From: Tribonema minus
Taxonomy: Eukaryota > Sar > Xanthophyceae > Tribonematales > Tribonemataceae
Length of the DNA stretch: 64,000 nucleotides
NCBI GenBank assembly: GCA_017506865.1
Contig: JAFCMP010000005.1
Location: forward strand, 124,001 to 188,000
Reading direction: 5' to 3'
Shown here piece by piece: positions 34,608 to 46,500 of the stretch; position 1 is the stretch's first letter; each line of letters starts with the position of its first letter. The notes under the pieces are model-generated. The model was not told the DNA's origin, did not search any database, and saw only the letters and a program-made list of their open reading frames with translations. Both the position numbers and the translations under genes were made by a program.

Positions 34608-35843
34608 ATGAGCGAAGCAGACATCCTCGAGCGCGTTGGCCTGCCGGCGACAGCCAAGAGGGAGCGCTACATTCCAGTGGAGGTGCTCTGGCGACTCACC
34701 AACGAGACGAACGGCGACTTGGAAACTCCCGTCTGGCGACCGGCAAGGCTGTCGTGCCAGAGTATAGTGGTAAATTCAGAGCGCGAAACAGTGGGTTGTG
34801 TCATCGTGTACGAGCCCATAGGCAGCCTTCGCACGGAGTACCACAAGGTCACCTTCATCCAAAACTTCTCGCTGATGGATCCCCTGGCTAAGGGCGGCTT
34901 GGTGCAGTGGCGGCTACGCAGCGCATCGACGCAGCCAGAGAAGGGAGAGGCACAGCAGCAGCAGCATAGCACATTCACCGCCCTCAGCAACGCATCGACG
35001 CTGCCAGAAGAGGCAGGGACACAGCGCATGGCCCAAGCCCTCAGCAACGCATCGACGCAGCCATACGAGACAGAGGCACAGCGACAGCAGCAAAGTCCTC
35101 AGCCCGAGGACGAAAGCGATCCGCGGGACCAGTGGCAGGAGCTGCTCCATCACCAGCAGGAGCGGCGGCAGCGGCACCAGCAGCAGAAGGAGGCGGAGGC
35201 GCTGCAGCGGCAGCACGTCGCAGAGCGCGTGCGGCAGCAGCAGCAGCACGAGCAGCAGCAGGAGCAGCAGTTCATCGCCGAGCTCCGCCAGCACCTGCAC
35301 ACGCACGACAACGACGTCTCACACGACGACGACGAAGCGCCGCCCGCCCCCTTCGACACCGCCCCCACCGTCCCCTGGACCGCGACCCCCGCGCAGCTCG
35401 TCCGCGCGCTCAACGGCAGCGGCAGGGCGCGCATCGACGCCGGCGTCGCCATCTCGCTGGAGGCGAAGCGCGTCGTGCGGCACGGCCTGCGGCGCCGTGA
35501 GGCATGGTGCCCCTGCACGCTCTCGCCTGCGCCGCGCGCGCGCCTGTCCGACGGTAAGCCGACCTTCGCGCTGTACTGCGTGCCCGCCGCCGGCGCGCCC
35601 GCGGACGTGCGCGAGGTCTGCTTCATCGACGAGCGCACCCTCTTCGACTTCACTAAGGGCGCCACCGTCGAGTGGCGCCTCGCGCCGGAGCAGGGCGTCG
35701 GCAGCGGCGGCGGCGGCGGCGGCGCGCAGCTCGCCGCCAAGCGCGGCAGCGGCATCGGCGCCGGCGATGTGCGCCAGGCGCTCGTCGCGGGCGTGGAGAA
35801 GGCGCTCTACAGGGTCACGCACGTGCGCGCGCCGCACGCGTAG
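34608..35843 (+). CDS. Protein with two copies of an unnamed domain and a Gln-rich linker
   Basis: Single exon of 411 residues from the ATG at 34608; a GTG at 34509 would extend it and is less likely. Two ~85-residue segments look homologous. The first (about 40-105) runs from WRPARLS to VTFIQNFSLMDPLAKGGLVQWRL; the second (about 300-365) runs from WCPCTLS to VCFIDERTLFDFTKGATVEWRL. Shared pattern: W-x-P/C-x2-LS, later V-x-FI-x5-L-D/F-x4-G-x2-V-x-WRL. Between them is a Gln-rich linker with three copies of an ASTQPE-like repeat and a coiled-coil QQE/QRQ stretch. Beta-rich pairs of this kind recall Tudor/Agenet modules, but I do not recognise the family. Codon use is strongly GC-rich in the C-terminal half. 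Confidence 0.6.
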   Translation: MSEADILERVGLPATAKRERYIPVEVLWRLTNETNGDLETPVWRPARLSCQSIVVNSERETVGCVIVYEPIGSLRTEYHKVTFIQNFSLMDPLAKGGLVQWRLRSASTQPEKGEAQQQQHSTFTALSNASTLPEEAGTQRMAQALSNASTQPYETEAQRQQQSPQPEDESDPRDQWQELLHHQQERRQRHQQQKEAEALQRQHVAERVRQQQQHEQQQEQQFIAELRQHLHTHDNDVSHDDDEAPPAPFDTAPTVPWTATPAQLVRALNGSGRARIDAGVAISLEAKRVVRHGLRRREAWCPCTLSPAPRARLSDGKPTFALYCVPAAGAPADVREVCFIDERTLFDFTKGATVEWRLAPEQGVGSGGGGGGAQLAAKRGSGIGAGDVRQALVAGVEKALYRVTHVRAPHA

Positions 35844-37392
35844 TGCGCAACTATAGGCGTCTTGGGTCAGGCCGCGAAGCAGTGCGCGCAGGCAGCGCTT
35901 TGTCTGTGTTCGAGCGCTTGCGATGGCGGTCCTTGGAGCTGCTTTCGCGAGCGCGCGGCGCGGCGGAGGGTCTGTGCAGCCACCAGCGCCACAGAGGTAC
36001 ATAGGGAGCGTTGTAAATACAGCACGGGACGCCGGGACGCGCTCGTGCGCATTCAACAGTTGGCAGTGATTCGGTATGGCACATGTCAGCACATGTCATC
36101 CAGTAAGGTGCTCGGACCCTGAGCGTAGTAGCATGAGAGACAAGCGCAGGCGAGTGATGTTCTGATGCCGCATCGGCGATCAAACATGGGCTCCGCATGC
36201 TCATTTGTACTTTCAGTAGTGACGTTGTCAGTGCGGTTTTTTAGTGGCCAGCGCACCCCGCTAGTGTTCTATCAATCATTTGCAGTCCGTTCACGAGTTA
36301 GCGAGGAAGTCCGTGCTATCGCCTTTGCGAGCAAGGCATCTCACTTTTTCATTCTAGCTGTTTGCGTACAACACCACACAAGCACAGACACACACACACA
36401 CAAGCAGTTCTACTTGTCATGTGTGAGTCAATGCATCTTTTTATGGCTGTGCCGACACGCTGTGTTCTTCATGCTGCTCGGTGCTTGTGCTGGCTGTGAG
36501 TAACCGCGCATATCACATGCGTGCCATGCATATGTCCCGGAATGCAAAACCGACAACAGCATCTGATGTGATGGATTGGCTTGCCATCAACCGGTGGCTT
36601 TGTCCAGCCATGCCAGTGTCAACCCACTTATGTACCGTTGATTGCTATCTCGACGAAGAGATACTGTACGTGCTGTGGGTCATTGGCATATGCCCGATGC
36701 ACTCAAAGCACTTGCAACTCATTCACTTGCCTTCAACGCTGGACAACGTTTGTGACGTGGCTCTATGTGCTGTGCTGTATGCATAGTGGTGTGCGTATGG
36801 TGTGCGACGCGACAACTAGCCTGTGTGTTTGTCTGAATCAAAGCAGGTTTTGCATGCACGCAGCACACATGCAGCGGTTGCACATCACATGTATGTACAT
36901 GTAGAAGTTGTGGCCGTTCCTACAACAACAACCTTGTGGCACATGAGCGCGCCGCAGGAGACATTTGTGCATCCAGAATTGACAACATCAGCCTCTGTAC
37001 AGTACCTTCAATGAAACACGTAGATGAAGGCAACAGCAGTGAACACTTCAGATCTGAAGTGGGAACTTCGGCTTGCAAGTGAGTGTGATGGCGTTCAGTG
37101 AGGGCCAGACGCAGTACAAATGCGCGCGTTGACGCAGCCTTCAGCTACCTACCGTATTCCCCTACACCTGCCAATGCAGCACACAATTATCAGTCCTCAA
37201 GGAGCTGCGCCGTGGCATGCGCAGTCCTGACGTCAGCGACACGACAGCCGCAGCATTGACATCATTGCTAGCGAAGGAGGGGTCCGCTCACTCACGACTC
37301 GTGAGTCTTGAGGCGTACATTTAGGCTTGGCGTGATTTTGACTTGCCCCCCTCAGCCTTGTGTTGTCCACTTAACCCTAACCCTAACTGCGC
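35844..37392. other. Intergenic, no gene recognised
   Basis: Lies between two converging genes. It has a short CA run near 36390 and a double CCCTAA unit (37372-37388) just after the zinc-finger gene's stop. Otherwise nothing recognised. Confidence 0.5.
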
Positions 37393-38841
37393 TCACATGC
37401 CGCTGATGGCGCGCACGGCGGCGCCCAGCTGCGCGATCGCTGCCACCAGCTGCAGCGCCTGAGCGCTGTCGACGGCGGCGCGGCGCAACTTCAACTGTGC
37501 CTCATCGAGCTTCCCGTACAGCGCATCGAGCGCGCTCTCACGAACGCGCTTGCGGGCGTGCTCGAACCGCCCCTGCGCCGCGTAGCGTTCCTCAGACCTT
37601 TCCGTAGACTGCGCTGCAGTCGTAACGTGCTGAGCAGAGCCCTCCACCTCCATCGCCTGCTCCTGCGGCGCATCTGTCGCCGCTGCTGCTGCCGCTGCCG
37701 CCGCTGCCGCTGCTGCTGCCGCCGCCGCCGCTGCTGCAGCTGCTGCCGGCGCTGGTGCCGCGCTGCGCTGCGCAGCAGCGACGCCGCACGCGACGCACTC
37801 CGTGACGCCTGCGCGGCTGCGCACGAGCGGCGTGTTGCAGCGTTCAGCGGCGCAGCACTCGCTCAGCATCGTCCAGCCCGACAGCATGCGCGCCGCCAGG
37901 AGCTCGCTGGCGTCGCACTGCTGCCGCTCTTGCGGCTCCTCCTCCCGCTGCTGCTGCGGCAGCGGCGGTGCATGCGCGCTGCCTGCCGCCGTAACTCGCG
38001 ACGCCGCCGAGGCAGCGGCAGCGGCGCTGCTGCTGCTGCCGACGCCGCGGATGCACCGCGGGCAGAAGCTCTCGTCCGCGCCGCGTGCGCGCAGTAGCGG
38101 GGTGACTCCGCACTGCGCGCAGTGCTCGCTCAGCATGGCGTGCCCCTGCAGCAGGTACTGCCCCAGCAGCGCGCTCACCTCGTCGCGCCTGCGGCAGTGC
38201 TCCGCAAATTCCGACTCCCCCATCACTGCCGCGCTATCGTCATCTGCATCATCGTACTGACTGGGATCATCATTGGGATCATCGCGGCTGAGGGCTCCTG
38301 CTGCTGCTGCCGCGGCGACGCGTTGCTCCGTCGCGTGCCGCTTCCGCTCCGGCTCGCCAGGGGAGCTCATGCCGCTGATGGAGGCCGTGGGGGTGGCGGC
38401 GGCGGCGCACACCACGCACAGCACCTCTCCCGCAGCGCCGTTCCTCATCAGAGGTTGATAGCAGCCAGGGGCTGTGCATGCCTCGGCCAGCATCGTCCAC
38501 CCTCGCAACAGATGCTCGGCCACTATGGCATCGCCAGAGACATGTGGTATTCGTGGCGCTGCTGCCATGACTGCCTCCATCTGCGTATCGTCCATGGCAG
38601 CAAGATTGGTGGCAGACGTAGGGCTGCTGTCGCTAGCGCTGTGCGCAGCCGCCCTGTAGGCCTGTTCTTCCGTGAGGCAGTAGCATTGGCAGCTCACACA
38701 GAAGATTTGCTGGTCCCTGGAGCGCAGCAGCACCGTGGAGCATTGAGGGCAGTGCTGAGACAGCATCGCCCAGCCCTCGGAGAGTCGCTCGCCGATTTGC
38801 CTATGTAGATCGCCCATTAGATCAATGTGAGGTTCAGACAT
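37393..38841 (-). CDS. Protein with four Auto-anti-p27 (ZNRD2-type) zinc fingers
   Basis: Single exon of 482 residues, ATG at 38841 and TGA at 37393-37395. Four repeats of the pattern GW-ML-C-x2-C-...-L-R-...-C-x2-C are spread along the chain: about 23-51 (C31, C34, C48, C51), 114-145 (C122, C127, C142, C145), 233-263 (C241, C244, C260, C263) and 322-352 (C330, C335, C349, C352). This is the Auto_anti-p27/UPF0148 fold, seen once in human ZNRD2 (Sjogren syndrome autoantigen p27). Fingers 2 and 4 have four residues between the first Cys pair instead of two. Acidic (about 187-203) and Ala-rich linkers separate them; a helical C-terminus ends the chain. Four copies in one chain is unusual to my knowledge; function unknown. 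Confidence 0.8.
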   Translation of the reverse strand: MSEPHIDLMGDLHRQIGERLSEGWAMLSQHCPQCSTVLLRSRDQQIFCVSCQCYCLTEEQAYRAAAHSASDSSPTSATNLAAMDDTQMEAVMAAAPRIPHVSGDAIVAEHLLRGWTMLAEACTAPGCYQPLMRNGAAGEVLCVVCAAAATPTASISGMSSPGEPERKRHATEQRVAAAAAAGALSRDDPNDDPSQYDDADDDSAAVMGESEFAEHCRRRDEVSALLGQYLLQGHAMLSEHCAQCGVTPLLRARGADESFCPRCIRGVGSSSSAAAAASAASRVTAAGSAHAPPLPQQQREEEPQERQQCDASELLAARMLSGWTMLSECCAAERCNTPLVRSRAGVTECVACGVAAAQRSAAPAPAAAAAAAAAAAAAAAAAAAAAAATDAPQEQAMEVEGSAQHVTTAAQSTERSEERYAAQGRFEHARKRVRESALDALYGKLDEAQLKLRRAAVDSAQALQLVAAIAQLGAAVRAISGM

Positions 38842-41192
38842 CGCATCCAGTAGTTACAGTTGACGAACTCGTGACGCGCCATGTTTTCCGAAGTGAGCGA
38901 GCAGAGGCTGCGACCGAGTCCGCGCGCGAACAGGACGAGGGCGTCAGCCCTCGCTGCTTGTGCTGCAAATGGCGGGTTGCTGCCCTGCCCTGCGAGGCAT
39001 GGAGACGCGTTCGCTCTGTATGCCGGCTCTCACTATGAATCTATGCAGAGCTGCATTACATTCTGTTCTGAGCGTCGGTCCCGGATGCAACAGTTCACTG
39101 CCAAACTTTGCGAATACGTAAAACTATTGCATTGGCGCAGCTGCGGCTTTGCTAAATTGCCCCGAGACACAGATCTGCGTTAGCCAATATAAGCGGTGGC
39201 GGCGCACTAGTCGGATTCACACTCGTGCCTGCACATGTATACCAATCAGTGCACCGCTGCCGCAATGGACTCCGCGCTCACTGCTGCTGTGTCTGTTGAA
39301 GCACGGCAACGGCCAAGGCTGCATGCCAGGCGGTGTGGGCAGCTCCACTTAAAGTTGGCTTTTGTGAAAGTTTGTGTGCAGTCTTGCGTCCGCACTATTG
39401 GACGCTGTGCAGCGCCGCTGCACTTACGCAGCTTGGCATCATGCAGGTGCACCAGATCCATTTATAGCTGTCTGCAACGCCTGCTGCGTGAGCGTCATGG
39501 GCGGCGGGCCAGAGCCGTTGCAACGTGTCGCTCAAGGCGAAGGACAGGCGTGCTGACAGCCAGTTCACCCCGGTATTGCACATCAGGGTTAGGGGGCTGA
39601 AGGGGGGGCGTGTGCGTCAGGCGCTTTCAGTCTCCCTGGCACAAGCGCTTCTGAACACCGATGTCGGACGTCCATGTAGGGCGTGCGACAACACACTTTT
39701 CCGTTGGCTGCATACATGGCCGTGAGTAAGGTGCACGTAGGTAGGTAAGTGAGATATCTGAGCTGCGCATGATGACGCTCCGCCCTTGGGGCGAGAACGA
39801 ACTGAGCGTGTGCTACCGAGCTTTTGCGACGCGCCACTGGCAGGGCGACATTCGCCCCCCTGCGCTTCTGCTCGCGATCACGCACTGCTACCCTAGGCGG
39901 CCCATCACGCATGCGCACGCCAGCGCAGCATTGCAACAGCAGCAGCAGCAACAGCGGCATCGCAACAGCAGCAGCATTGCAGCAAGCAACCGCACGCGCG
40001 CACTCCGCGATGGTGTATGACCTCCTTGTATAAATGTGTGTGTGTCACGGTCGTGTGCGAGAGCGGCTCCGTAGGCAGCTGCTCACGGCAAGATCAACGG
40101 CGGGACCCAACGAGAGAATTACGATACACGAGCAGTGCTGCCCCCCCCACACACACCCCCATCCCCCTTGATCCCTTCCCCCATGGCCCCCTGGGCCTGC
40201 GTGCCCAGGGGCACCCGCACGGCACTGCGAGCGCCGTGCGTCCAAGCCACAAACATACAACAAATACGTCGTTCCGCGGTCCCCTTGCAAGAGACCCCCT
40301 GCACTCCATTGCGGTGCTGAGCTCCCTGCACCGTGTGTGCAGATGCCCGAGCTGTCACCGCCGCGGGCACCCCCCCGCCCCTGGCCCTCCCCCCCCCCCC
40401 ATGTCCCCGTTCTGCAGGGCAGCTGCAGGAAGCGCAGCGCACCGTGCCTCACAAGGGGGGGGGCAGCTGGTCTCGGGTTGCGTTTATGCCCAGTGATCAA
40501 GGGCAACATCGCGGTCATTGAGCGCACTCTCAGACACAGCTAAGAATACGCGCGCACATAGGCGCTGAGCAAATCCGAGCCATAGCTCTCCGTCAACGCC
40601 ACGCAACACCCCTCTCCATGAAGCCCCCCCCTTCCCCCTCCCCCTTCCATCCGACTGCAATGTACCGAACCCCAAGCCATCGCCCCCCCCCCCCCCCCCC
40701 CCCGGGCAAACTTCACATGCCTCGCGCAGCAGCGGCACGTTTCGCGGCCGCCGTCGTCGTCACACGCCCCGTGGTGGAGCGCCCCCGACTCTGATCGGCA
40801 GAGTGGGCTATACTGCCGAGCATCACCACCCCGCAGCAGCGCTCCCCCCTGCCCCCTTAAAGGAGCGGCAGAGAGTGGCTGACCGCCTCCGCACACACCC
40901 CAACGTCCGAGTGGCGGATCGTTCAAACACTGAGCACCACCTTCGTGTAGCACCGCTCGCCCCTGCCGCCTCATAACGGCTGACTGATGAGCACCATCAG
41001 CGTGCAGCGCCGCTCGCCCCTGCCCAGATAAGGAGCACCAACCCCCCCCCCCCCCCCCTAAAAAAGGAGCGGCAGAGTGGCTGAATAACGAGCATTATCA
41101 GCGCGCAGCACCGCTCGCCCCTGCCCCAGGTGAGCAGCATCAACCCCCCTGCCCCCTCAACCCCCTCCCCCAAATCTCCCCCCCAATCCCCC
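38842..41192. other. Intergenic, C-rich, no firm gene
   Basis: A frame from the ATG at 38881 to 39183, 39 bases from the zinc-finger start, could be a head-to-head gene but resembles nothing known. A CAG-rich stretch lies near 39940-39990. From 40135 to 41190 the plus strand has many C runs, the longest about 22 bases near 40681 and 15 near 41043, mixed with repeated cagcaccgctcgcccctgcc-like blocks (about 40945, 41010, 41105). Confidence 0.45.
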
Positions 41193-41389
41193 TTACCGCC
41201 AGCGCAGGTTCTCCATCTCCTCCACCCACATGCCGCGCGGGTTGGTGGGGTCGCCGCCGACGGGCGAGATCGCTGCGGCAGTGCTCAGCGCGCGCGGCGA
41301 GAACGCAAAGCCGTACGCCGCCGAGTCGATGGCCATGTCGTCGCCGCCGCCGCCGTAGTAGTTGCGCGTGCTCTCCTCGCCGCCGCCGC

Positions 41390-41421
<32 letters not shown>

Positions 41422-43519
41422 TTGCGCGGCCGCACGAGCGGCTCAAAGTCGAAGTGGTGCGCGCCGCGCGCCGACTCCGTGTCGGTCAGGCACGGGCCGG
41501 CCATGTTGTCGCCGCCGATGCCGGCGGCGGCGGCGGTGGCGGCGGCGGCGGCAGTGGCGCCGCTGTTGTCGGCGGCGCCGCTGCCGCTGCCGTTGCCGCG
41601 CACGGTGAAGGGCGCCTCGGTGCCGGTGCCGCGCGTGGTGAAGGGCATGTTGAACCTTTGTGAACGCGCGCAAGGGTGGGGTGCGCACATAGGATTGACA
41701 AGGAAGGGTTACAGTCTTTACCACAGTCTTTACCATGCTGAAGTTGGGGCTGGGGCAGCTGGCTTTTGGCGGGTCTCGTACAGGTTGAGGCGGTCACGCG
41801 CAGCAGCGCTGCGCAGCGGCGCTGCCGCCGCCGCGATTGCTGCCGCCGCTGCGCCTCTTTGCAGCTCACAGTTCGCGACTTCAGTCAGCTGTCCTTGAGT
41901 AAAGGATTCGAGAAGGCTAAAGCTGAGAAGCAGACACTGCCATCATCCGGGCGGCAGCCAGTGCCCAGAAGCTCTACACAAATCAGTGCAACAACACGCG
42001 ATGGCGTCACTTATCCTATGCGCCTACGTACATACCTACATGGAATGCAATCAATGTGGTGGTTTTATTTGGGGGGGGGGGGGCAGAGGATGCAGTGCAT
42101 GCGAGGCAATTGGCTACCTGGGCACAAATGTCCTGTAATGCCCCCTATCCTAATAACGTGTGTCCGCTTCTGCTTCTTTGACGGTATACTGCAAGCTGTG
42201 CATCATGTGTCTGGTTGAATAGGAAGTCTGTCATTTGACTAGACGTTTGCACGCACCTGTCGAGTATGAAGGGGCTCATGCTGCCCATCAGGCCCCTGGG
42301 GCGACGGGAACGGCAGCTCCGACTACATTGACTTCACACTTGAATTATTACTTCAATCAAGCATACTAAACAGAAGCGCGCGCGCACCTGTCGAGCATGA
42401 AGGGGCTCATGCTGCCCATCGGGCCCGGCGACAGGAACGGCAGCTCGGACTGGAACAGCTGATCCGCGTGGTGCGGGGTGGGGAGGCCGAGCCCCGCAAA
42501 GTCGCCGCGCGCGGTCGGCAGCGGCGGCGGCATGTCGCCGTCGCCAAATATGCCGTTGCGCGCCTTGGCCTGTGAGCGCGCGGGAGTAGGTTAAAGGGGG
42601 GGCGTGAGCGGTTGCCGGGTGTTGCACGATACATGGAAACACATCAGAAGATTGCAGAGTTCTAGGTGACAAGGGATGGTCAGCCGCAAGTGCCTTCCAC
42701 CAATAACGGTGGTCGATGCGTGCCGTTGCGCGCCTTGGCCTGCGAGCGCGCACAAGGAGGTGTAAGGGGGGGCATGAGCGGTCGTGGGGTGTTGCAGGAG
42801 GGGGGGGGGCGCAAAGTCGCCGCCCGCGGTCGGCAGCGGCGGCGGCATGTCTCCGTCGCCAAATAGGCCGTTGCGCGCCTTGGCCTGTGAGCGCGCGGGA
42901 GTTGGGGTAAGGGAGGTGTCACAGGATGTTGCACGGGGGTTGGGGGGGGGGAGGGTGATGTTGTGCTTGGGCACACGCGAGGGGGCGAAGCGTAGCGCAT
43001 GTGAACGGATGGTAAGCTGCATTGTACCACTAGATGTTGATGTCGCAGTTGAGCGCCCGAGCTGCGCTGAAAGCGCAACCAGCCCTGGCGTGATCTCATC
43101 ATCCTCACTCACACGCCTACATCGCTCGAAACCTACACCATGTCGCGCACACCTGCACAGCACCCCGCCCCCCGCACACCCCCTAGCTTCAAGACTTCAA
43201 GTACTTGGAAGTGCATACTCGCGCTGTGCGCACCTGCGCGCCCTCCCCGTCCCACGCCTCCGCGGCCGCCGCCGCCGCCGCCGCCGCCGGCGACGGCGGC
43301 GCGAGCGCGCGCTGCCGCTCGTGGTGCAGCCACACCATGGACGCGGGCATGAGCCTATCGCCCGCATGCGACAGGAGGCCCAGGATCAGCCGCACGTGCT
43401 TGCCGCGCCGCTTGGGTGTCGCGGGCGTCTGCGGCAGCGTGGCAGCGGCGGCGGCGGCGTTGACGCGCGTGCGCTTGTTCTCGCGCTCGCCGTCGCCGTC
43501 ACCGTCGGCGGCGGCGTCT

Positions 43520-43556
<37 letters not shown>

Positions 43557-46500
43557 TCGCGCCCTGCGCGCGCAGCACCGCCGCCGCGCGCGCGCGCTGC
43601 TCGAAGGCCTCCGCCGCGACGTCTGTTTGGACAGGGGGCAAGGGTGCAAGCCTTTTGTGTAAGTGGCCCATATACAGGTGAGATGCACAGCGCAGTGGAA
43701 TATTGTGTGGCCTCGACGGCGGAGCAGCGGGGGGCGGCAGCAGCGGCGGCGGCAGCGGCGGCGGCAGCGGTGGCGGCGGCATCCAGCGCGCGCACATGCG
43801 GTGTCGCAGCAGCTGCCTTGATGCGCTGCTCAAACGGCTCTGCTGCCTGTGTCTTGACGAATGCACACGTGATATGGAATGTAGTCTTCAAATCACCGAG
43901 GCACTGTTGCCATTGCACCAGAGCACAGAGCTCCTCGTTCGAGCTGTCCAGACCAGCATCCTAGCAGCACACGCTAGATTCTGCTTCACTTCGGGTCGGT
44001 ACATGCTTCTGAGCACATGGACACATGAAAGTCGGTAGTACCTTTGACGCCAAGCTGTTCTAGCCCGTCGGCGAGGCCCGTGGACGCCGCCTTGGCCGCC
44101 TTCTTGCGCGCTTCTGCCGCCGCCGCCGCGCTGTCCGCCGTCAGAACCTCAACGTTGGTGTTCACAAAGAGCTCGGGGCGCTTGCGCTTGGGCCGCGCCT
44201 CCCCCCCCTCCCCCTCCCCCTCCCCCTTCGCCTCCTCTGAAGCGCTGCTGCTGCCGCCGCCCATTGGACCGCCGGCAGCAGCGGCAGTGGCGGCGGCGGC
44301 AGCGGCGGCGGCGGCAGCGGCCGCGGCGGCGGCGGCGGCGGCGATGGCAACGGCGGCGCTGCTGCTGCCGCCGCCGCAGTTGCCGTGCTTCTTGCCCGCG
44401 CTGTGCCGCGCCGCCTCTAGGAAGGGGTTCTCGGCGGCAGTCGGCGATGCCACAAAGGGCGCGAGGATGCCGCCCATGGGTCCGCCGCCCCCGCCGCCGC
44501 CGCCGCCTCCGCCGAGCACCGCCGGCGGCACGGGGCACAGCAGCGCCATCTGCTGGTGCTGCTGCTGCGAGATGACGGCCGGCGGCAGCAGCGGCGCCGC
44601 CGGCGCCGGCGGCAGCGGCAGCTGCTGCTGCGGCGGCGGCGGCAGCAGCAGGCCCTGCGCGTCCATGGCGGCGAGCGCGTCGGGGGCGGCAGCGGCGGCG
44701 ACGGCGGCGGCGGCGGGGTGCTGCTGCGGCACGAGGCCGAGCACTGCTGCAGGGAGGGGCGGCTGCAGGGCGGCGGCGGCGCCCATGGCGTGGTTGGCGA
44801 TCTGCTGCATGTCGTGCAGCGCGTGCTGCGCGCGGCGGCAGGCGAGCGACGGGGGGGTATCGGGGGGGGGGAGGTGGGGGGAGGTGAGGGTCTGCGCGAC
44901 AGCCATGCGCCGCGTTCACGGGTACATGGGTGTGCCTCATGGGGACATGTTTGCGTGTAGGAGGCACAGCCGGGTGCAATGCGGTTGCGGCGCGAGCGGT
45001 GCAGCAGAGTTCTGTTGAGTGGCGGCCGTTTGAGTGCCTCTATGTTCCGCAGCGTGCGGACAACAGAGGCGACCTTGCTTTGGACCACTATGGTAGCAAC
45101 TTTTGCTATATGCACTTGTGGTCAGCGGCTGTCCACCACAGTCCACGTGTGAACTTCTGCGCACTTGTACTGTCGTGCTCACGTCGGCGATGACGCGCAC
45201 CTGGTGCAGACCGCCTTCATGGCGCCATTATGCTCTTGTAGACTGTGCAATACCAGCCATTCATTCATTCCCTCATCGTACACATTTGCTTTCACCAACA
45301 GTCAACTGCAGTCTACGTGAAAAGTCCACTGCAGTCCACATGAGTCCGCCGCAGTCCACATGAACTCTGTGCGTACCTGCACCGTCGCGTTCACGTCCGC
45401 CATGGCGGGCACCTCTTGCAGCCCGCCTTCATGGCGCCATTGTATGCGCTTGCATGCTGTACATTACCAGCTATTAAATCACTCACTCACATAGTTCATA
45501 ATTGCTTTTCCTAACAGTCCACTGCAGTCCACATGAGTCCAGCACAGTCCACGTTTGGATGCACCTGTACTGTCGCGTTCACGTCCGCGATGGCGGGCAC
45601 CTGGTGCAGCCCGCCCTTCTGGCGCCGCCGCGCATTCTTACAGATTCCAATACACCAGCAATTCATTCACGTCACGCAGTCGTTGTACCTACTGGCAGAG
45701 TCCACCACAGTCCACGTTTGGACGCACCTGTACCGTCGCGTTCACGTCCGCAACCTGGTGCAGCCCGCCCTTCTGGCGCCGCCGCATGTTCTTGCGCATG
45801 GTCGAGTACCAGTGATTCTTGATGGCGTTGTCGGTACGGCCCGTGAGCAGCTTGGCGATCTCGGCCCACTTGTTGCCGAGGCGGCGCTGCGCGTTGTAGA
45901 TGACCTGCTCTTCCTCGTCGGTCCACGGGTCGCGGCGCAGCGACGGGTCGAGGTGGTTGAGCCACCTGCACATCGAGAGAGTTGAAGGGTACAACACATC
46001 AGGGGCAGTAACCATTCAATTTTGTGTATGCGTACCTGGTCTGACATTGCTTGCCGGAGCGCACGGCGCCCTCAACCTCCTCGCTTGCGCTCTGAGCGAT
46101 GAGGGACCAGCGCGCATCAACACATACCCACATGCCCCCCCCCCCCCACCCCCACCCCCAAGTGAGGCAAACGCCTGCAACTGCCTGCATGTATCCGCCA
46201 GGCAGGCCCGCATTGCACACACATGGACGCGGTGACTCAGCAGCACGAGGCTTTGCAAATATTGTACTTCAATGTTGTGGAAGCATACCTGGTTCGACAT
46301 TGCTTGCCCGAGCGCACGGCGCCCTCGACCTCCTTGCTCAGGTTCTGAGCGATGAGGGACCAGCGCTTGACGCCGTAGTGCGTGACGAGACCGGAGATGG
46401 CGTCGTCCTCTCTTTTGCTCCACGCGCGCCGCTCGGGCCTGCGCAGCGGCAGCAGCAACACGTAGCGTGCACGGCGTGGTGTGTCAGCATTGTCGGCGAT

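Noticed and set aside
38881..39183. Head-to-head gene opposite the zinc-finger gene
   Set aside because: Position is suggestive, but the peptide shows no domain, no splice support and unremarkable composition.
44149..44979. Arg-rich frames antisense to or overlapping the MYB low-complexity exon
   Set aside because: Out-of-phase readings of GCN and CCG repeats; MYB exon phases fix the true frame.
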